Part shown: piece by piece, positions 60,721-64,000 of the stretch
How positions within the stretch are numbered: position 1 is the stretch's first letter
How the letters are laid out: each line of letters opens with the position of its first letter
Assembly (NCBI GenBank): GCA_963810195.1
Contig: CAWEMO010000005.1
Coordinates: forward strand, 372,001 to 436,000
Length of the DNA: 64,000 nt
Direction: 5' to 3'
Source of the DNA: Chersky-840 sp963810195
Lineage (GTDB): Bacteria > Actinomycetota > Acidimicrobiia > Acidimicrobiales > UBA8190
The notes under the pieces: generated by a model
Database searches by the model: none
The model's input: only the letters and a program-made list of their open reading frames with translations
What the model was told of the DNA's origin: nothing
Translations under genes and position numbers: made by a program

Positions 60721-60974
60721 GACGACCTCAGGGTCGTGTGGTTGCCCGCCAACCGGTCGAAGCCTTGCCTACTTGTTTTTGCTTGTCAATCGATTCGGGA
60801 ACTGGACACGCGCGCCGTCCTATGACTTCATCAATATTGACAATCCACTCACAATGCAAGATTTGCGATTCACAGCTCCGTGGCGCCTTTCTATCGCCGC
60901 CGCAACTCTTAGGTTCCTCGACGAGCGCAGGGGCGACGGGATTTGCAAGCCGCCGGGGACCATCCGGGATTCCC

Positions 60975-62209
60975 TGTGGCCTCAGCCGGTCATCGCAACA
61001 GCCCCGTTGAACGCCTCAGATGGTGACATCCAGCCAAGTGTTTGTCGAGGCCGTCCATTGAGCGATCGAGCGATGGCGTTGAGCTGCGACTGCGTCACCG
61101 TCGACATGTCGGTGTTCTTAGGCAGGTACTGACGAAGCAGACCGTTCGTGTTCTCATTGCTGCCGCGTTGCCAAGGGGACTTCGGATCGCAGAAGTAGAC
61201 CTGGATGCTGGTGTCGATGGTGAACTTGGCGTGCTCGGCCATCTCCTTGCCCTGGTCCCAGGTGAGCGACCGACGAAGCTCGGTGGGGAGCGAGCGGATC
61301 TTCTTGGCCATGGCCGTGCGCACCGCCTCGGCACTGTGGCCGTTGGGGAGGGCGAAGAGCATTACATAGCGCGTCGAGCGCTCCACCAGGGTGCCGACGG
61401 TGGTCAAGCGCCGGCCAAAGATGAGATCGCCCTCCCAGTGCCCGGGCACGGCCCGGTCCTTGGCCTCGGCGGGACGCTCGGAGATCATGACCATGTTCGT
61501 GATCTGGCCTTGGCCGAACCCGCCCTTGGTGCGACCCTTGGGCCGGCGCAGCGCCCGCCCCGTCCGCAGGCATTGGTGCAGCTCCTGGCGCAAAGCGCCT
61601 CGACCCTGGACGAACAACGACATGTAGATGGTCTCGTGGCTCACCTGCATCTCCGGGTCGTGTCGATACTCGAGAGCCAACCACGCCGAGATCTGCTGCG
61701 GCGACCAGTAGTTCTCGAGGCCGGCTTCGACCACCCGACGCAAACGGGGACAGCCGGCCAGCTTGGGCACCTTGGGCCGCCGGGCCCGGCGCCGGGCGGA
61801 GCGGTCAGCCTGAAGGGCCCGGTAGCTCGCCCGGCCGCCGTTCGTGTTCACCTCTCGACACACCGTCGACGGTGCCCGGCCCATCCCCGCGGCGATGGCA
61901 CGCAGCGAAAGGCCGCCGGCCAGGCCCCTCGAGATCTCCTCACATTCGGCCAGCGTGAGACGCAGGTCCGAGCTCCCCGGCGGCCGAGGTCGGCGGCCAG
62001 CGTTGTCCACCAGGAACGTCCGAATCGAGCCGTGAGCTCGACCGAGACGACGACCGATCACTCGGAATGACTCGCCCCGTTCGATCGAGTCCCAGATCTC
62101 CGCTCTCTCAGCCTCGGAAAACGGCCTCCACGTCATCACCGCACCTCCCAGCTCGCGTCATAGCATCAGCCAATCAGCGAGGGTGTTGCGTTGATCCCTT
62201 GAGGCCACA
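60975..62209 (-). mobile_element. IS30-family element, copy 2 of type A (inverted)
   Basis: The 1235-bp element is bounded by the same inverted ends as 29281-30515. A 3-bp direct repeat CCC flanks it (60972-60974 and 62210-62212). Its left-end flank again carries CGCACAGAAC, as in copy 1. Confidence 0.9.
60982..62139 (-). CDS. IS30-family transposase (type A)
   Basis: The 385-residue transposase is intact and differs from the copy at 29351 by a single residue (Ser for Gly before IQVYF). All catalytic acidic residues and both helix-turn-helix units are present. The near identity and opposite orientation mean the 30 kb between the copies could be inverted by homologous recombination. Confidence 0.92.
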   Translation of the reverse strand: MMTWRPFSEAERAEIWDSIERGESFRVIGRRLGRAHGSIRTFLVDNAGRRPRPPGSSDLRLTLAECEEISRGLAGGLSLRAIAAGMGRAPSTVCREVNTNGGRASYRALQADRSARRRARRPKVPKLAGCPRLRRVVEAGLENYWSPQQISAWLALEYRHDPEMQVSHETIYMSLFVQGRGALRQELHQCLRTGRALRRPKGRTKGGFGQGQITNMVMISERPAEAKDRAVPGHWEGDLIFGRRLTTVGTLVERSTRYVMLFALPNGHSAEAVRTAMAKKIRSLPTELRRSLTWDQGKEMAEHAKFTIDTSIQVYFCDPKSPWQRGSNENTNGLLRQYLPKNTDMSTVTQSQLNAIARSLNGRPRQTLGWMSPSEAFNGAVAMTG

Positions 62210-62587
62210 CCCGTTCTGTGCGCCCCGGCAGGCCTGAACGACCATCCTTAGGCCGCTCGGGAACGCCGTAGTCGGATGCAGGGCCACTGCCCCGAAGCGT
62301 CAGATCGCTCACCTCTGCCGAGGCTCCCGGGACCTGGATCCCTGGCGGTAACGTTCCGAGCCGCGGATAGAGGTCGGTCTCGTCTGGGCGCATGACACCA
62401 CTGATCGGCTGACTTCCTCGGGGCCGCAATCGATTCTGACGCGACCGGAGCCCCGAATATGCGCCCCCAGGCGATCCATAGCGGTCGCTCGGCGCTTGCT
62501 TGTGGCCGACGCCTGACAGCTGTGAAGCCAAAGTCTCCAGTCAACGCCTGCTCACCTCGCGCCTGTTAGCTCTAGTAGCGTTTCGGC
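62210..62587. other. Intergenic region of about 380 bp
   Basis: No gene is supported. The first bases (CCCGTTCTGTGCGCCCC) are the inverted end of a family A-like repeat. The right part should hold the promoter of the gene at 62588. Confidence 0.45.
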
Positions 62588-63841
62588 GTGGCCGCAGGAG
62601 GAGTGAAGCCGCGGTTACGCCAGCGTGCTCGGCCAGCCGATGGTCCTTTGGCGCCCGTCGCCCGGGGTCCGCAGAGCGGGAAGCATCTCCGTGCGCCTGC
62701 GGCCAAGCGCAGGCGCCGACGCCGACGCCTCCTGATCGCGGCGCCCTTCCTCGTTCTGCTGTCGTGGATGATCGTTTCGTATACGACCTGGATGCTGCAG
62801 CCCACGAGCCTGTCGTGGAACGTGGACAGCGTCGAGTGGGTGAGACACAAGGTACCGCTCGGCAACTGGCTGGCCGACAACGTCGAGCAGGTCTACTACA
62901 GCCGGCAAGCGGCGAAGAAGGGCGGGCCACAGCTAAAGAGCCTGCCGGCGGTCGGGATGAAGGTGCCGCCGACTACACAGGCCGCTGCCTGGCCGCCACC
63001 GATCCAGCCGGTCTTCGCGCACCCTCTGCCCGGCGAAGGCGTTTGGAATCCCACCGGCCCGCTGGTTGACGGTGGCCCACCCGTGCTGGTGACGACCTTT
63101 CGACCTGAGGCCGACTATCCGTCGATCGTCGCCTACGTCGCTTGGTTCGACCATACGCGCACCGCGATCGGGTATTACCCGGGCCGCTATGAGCCGCCGA
63201 ACGCGGCCGTACGTGGGCCGATGATGGTCCCCTACGACCAGCGCTGGCGGCTGCTTGCGACCTTCAACGGCGGCTTCACCTACACGGACGGCAATAACGG
63301 CTCGACCGACAATGGTCTGACGAACGAGCCGCTGAAGGACGGTAACGCCACGCTCGTTGGCTATCGCGACGGTAGCGTCGACATCGTGAACTGGAGCGGC
63401 GGTCCGAATGCGGGGCCGGACGTGGCGTGGGCCCGCCAGAGCCTGGCTCCGATCGTCTGGAACGGGCGACTAAACCCCGCGTTGGACGAAAACCCGGACA
63501 GTCCGCAGTGGGGGTACACGCTCGGCGGCCGGACCCGCGTCTGGCGTACCGGCGTTGGCATCGACGCTCGCAGCAACCTCATCTACGTCGCTGCCGACGG
63601 TCAGACGGTGATCACCCTCGCGCAGATCCTCCAGCACGTCGGCGCGGTGCGGGCGATGGAGTTCGACATCAACCCTGAGTGGCATACGCTCATTACGTAC
63701 ACTCACGACCCCGGTCTCAGCCCGATGATGGTGGGACCCAACCCGATGCAGTCGGCCAACCGCTACCTCGTCCCCGACGACCGTGACTTCTTTGCGGTCT
63801 ACCTGCCCCAGCCCGGTCCGGTGACCGTCCCCTTCGGATAG
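62588..63841 (+). CDS. Membrane-anchored protein resembling phosphodiester glycosidase (NAGPA) domain
   Basis: The 417-residue protein has a basic N-terminus with an Arg/Lys run, one membrane anchor (LLIAAPFLVLLSWMIVSYTT) and a large external part. Segments such as LLATFNGGFTYTDGNNGSTD, TLVGYRDGSVDIVNWSGGP, GVGIDARSNLIYVAADGQTV and AVRAMEFDINPEWHTLITYT resemble NAGPA/phosphodiester-glycosidase domains, which act on sugar-phosphate-linked envelope polymers. The assignment is by pattern only. The GTG at 62588 has no strong ribosome binding site. It follows the second IS30 and looks like normal chromosome again. Confidence 0.5.
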   Translation: MAAGGVKPRLRQRARPADGPLAPVARGPQSGKHLRAPAAKRRRRRRRLLIAAPFLVLLSWMIVSYTTWMLQPTSLSWNVDSVEWVRHKVPLGNWLADNVEQVYYSRQAAKKGGPQLKSLPAVGMKVPPTTQAAAWPPPIQPVFAHPLPGEGVWNPTGPLVDGGPPVLVTTFRPEADYPSIVAYVAWFDHTRTAIGYYPGRYEPPNAAVRGPMMVPYDQRWRLLATFNGGFTYTDGNNGSTDNGLTNEPLKDGNATLVGYRDGSVDIVNWSGGPNAGPDVAWARQSLAPIVWNGRLNPALDENPDSPQWGYTLGGRTRVWRTGVGIDARSNLIYVAADGQTVITLAQILQHVGAVRAMEFDINPEWHTLITYTHDPGLSPMMVGPNPMQSANRYLVPDDRDFFAVYLPQPGPVTVPFG

Positions 63842-64000
63842 AGATCCTGCAGCCTTCGGCGAAGAAGTCGCCGGTGGAGCCGGGTCGAGGCCGCGGCGTC
63901 CTATGCCTCCGTCAGGCAATTCCGCTCGGGATCGCGCCGAGCCGTGATCATGGGCGGATTAGCGCCGGATCGGGGTGAGCAGGAGCGGCGTCGTACCGCC

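Overview
The window is GC-rich DNA from a member of the Actinomycetota, most plausibly an acidimicrobial or other environmental lineage. The evidence is the strong G/C third-position bias, the frequent GTG starts, DUF222-HNH, DHA2-type MFS, MarR and CsbD genes, a mycothiol-isomerase-like protein, and secreted proteins with Cys/Ser repeat patterns and LAxTG-like tails. No species-level marker is present. The only RNA gene seen is a tRNA-Arg(CCU).

The left third (1-24 kb) is ordinary, densely packed chromosome. A SulP transporter runs off the left edge, followed by DUF503, zinc-ribbon and DUF222-HNH genes. From 3.3 to 21.9 kb most genes act on CoA thioesters and alcohols: a GMC oxidoreductase with its small subunit, an alpha/beta hydrolase, three acyl-CoA dehydrogenases, an enoyl-CoA hydratase, a TesB-like thioesterase, an SDR, a CaiB/AMACR-type racemase or transferase, two MaoC-like hydratase genes, a zinc alcohol dehydrogenase and a VOC protein. 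The run ACAD - AMACR-like - MaoC - MaoC - ACAD (12.7-17.3 kb) is one tightly coupled operon. It resembles the heteromeric dehydrogenase/hydratase sets that shorten branched or steroid side chains, so that is the best guess at its role. A diguanylate cyclase, an MFS exporter and a MarR regulator with a probable operator are interspersed.

From 24 kb the DNA changes. Secreted or surface proteins with internal repeats (24.3-27.4, 36.4, 51.4-53.4 and 56.9-60.1 kb) alternate with mobile DNA. After the tRNA-Arg at 28.1 kb come an IS30 element (29.3 kb), a tandem pair of tyrosine recombinases (31.4-33.7 kb), a second IS30 (34.9 kb), a third IS30 (43.0 kb), an IS3 (49.8 kb), an IS110 remnant fused to a truncated copy of the second IS30 (54.1-55.8 kb), and an inverted copy of the first IS30 (61.0 kb). 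The two inverted copies of the first IS30 bracket about 30 kb. Dispersed repeat sequences of about 60-165 bp are scattered between the genes, and several IS ends lie on them.

Inside this mobile region, 37.8-49.6 kb holds a compact set of small membrane and stress-type genes: CsbD, several 1-2 TM proteins, two SHOCT proteins, a 2TM protein, an ABC transporter and an alpha/beta hydrolase. Their upstream regions carry 14-bp sequences close to GGGAC-N4-GNCCC, the core of the DosR/DevR dormancy box. This looks like a small hypoxia or dormancy regulon.

Two peculiarities recur. First, short tandem repeats (11-17 bp) sit at gene boundaries; one of them forms a chain of five overlapping six-codon ORFs between two operon genes. 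Second, many genes carry single-base frameshifts (about 3.70, 15.78, 25.73, 30.83, 50.17, 54.46 and 54.2 kb) or in-frame TGA codons (40.26 and 47.30 kb). These could be real decay or assembly errors.
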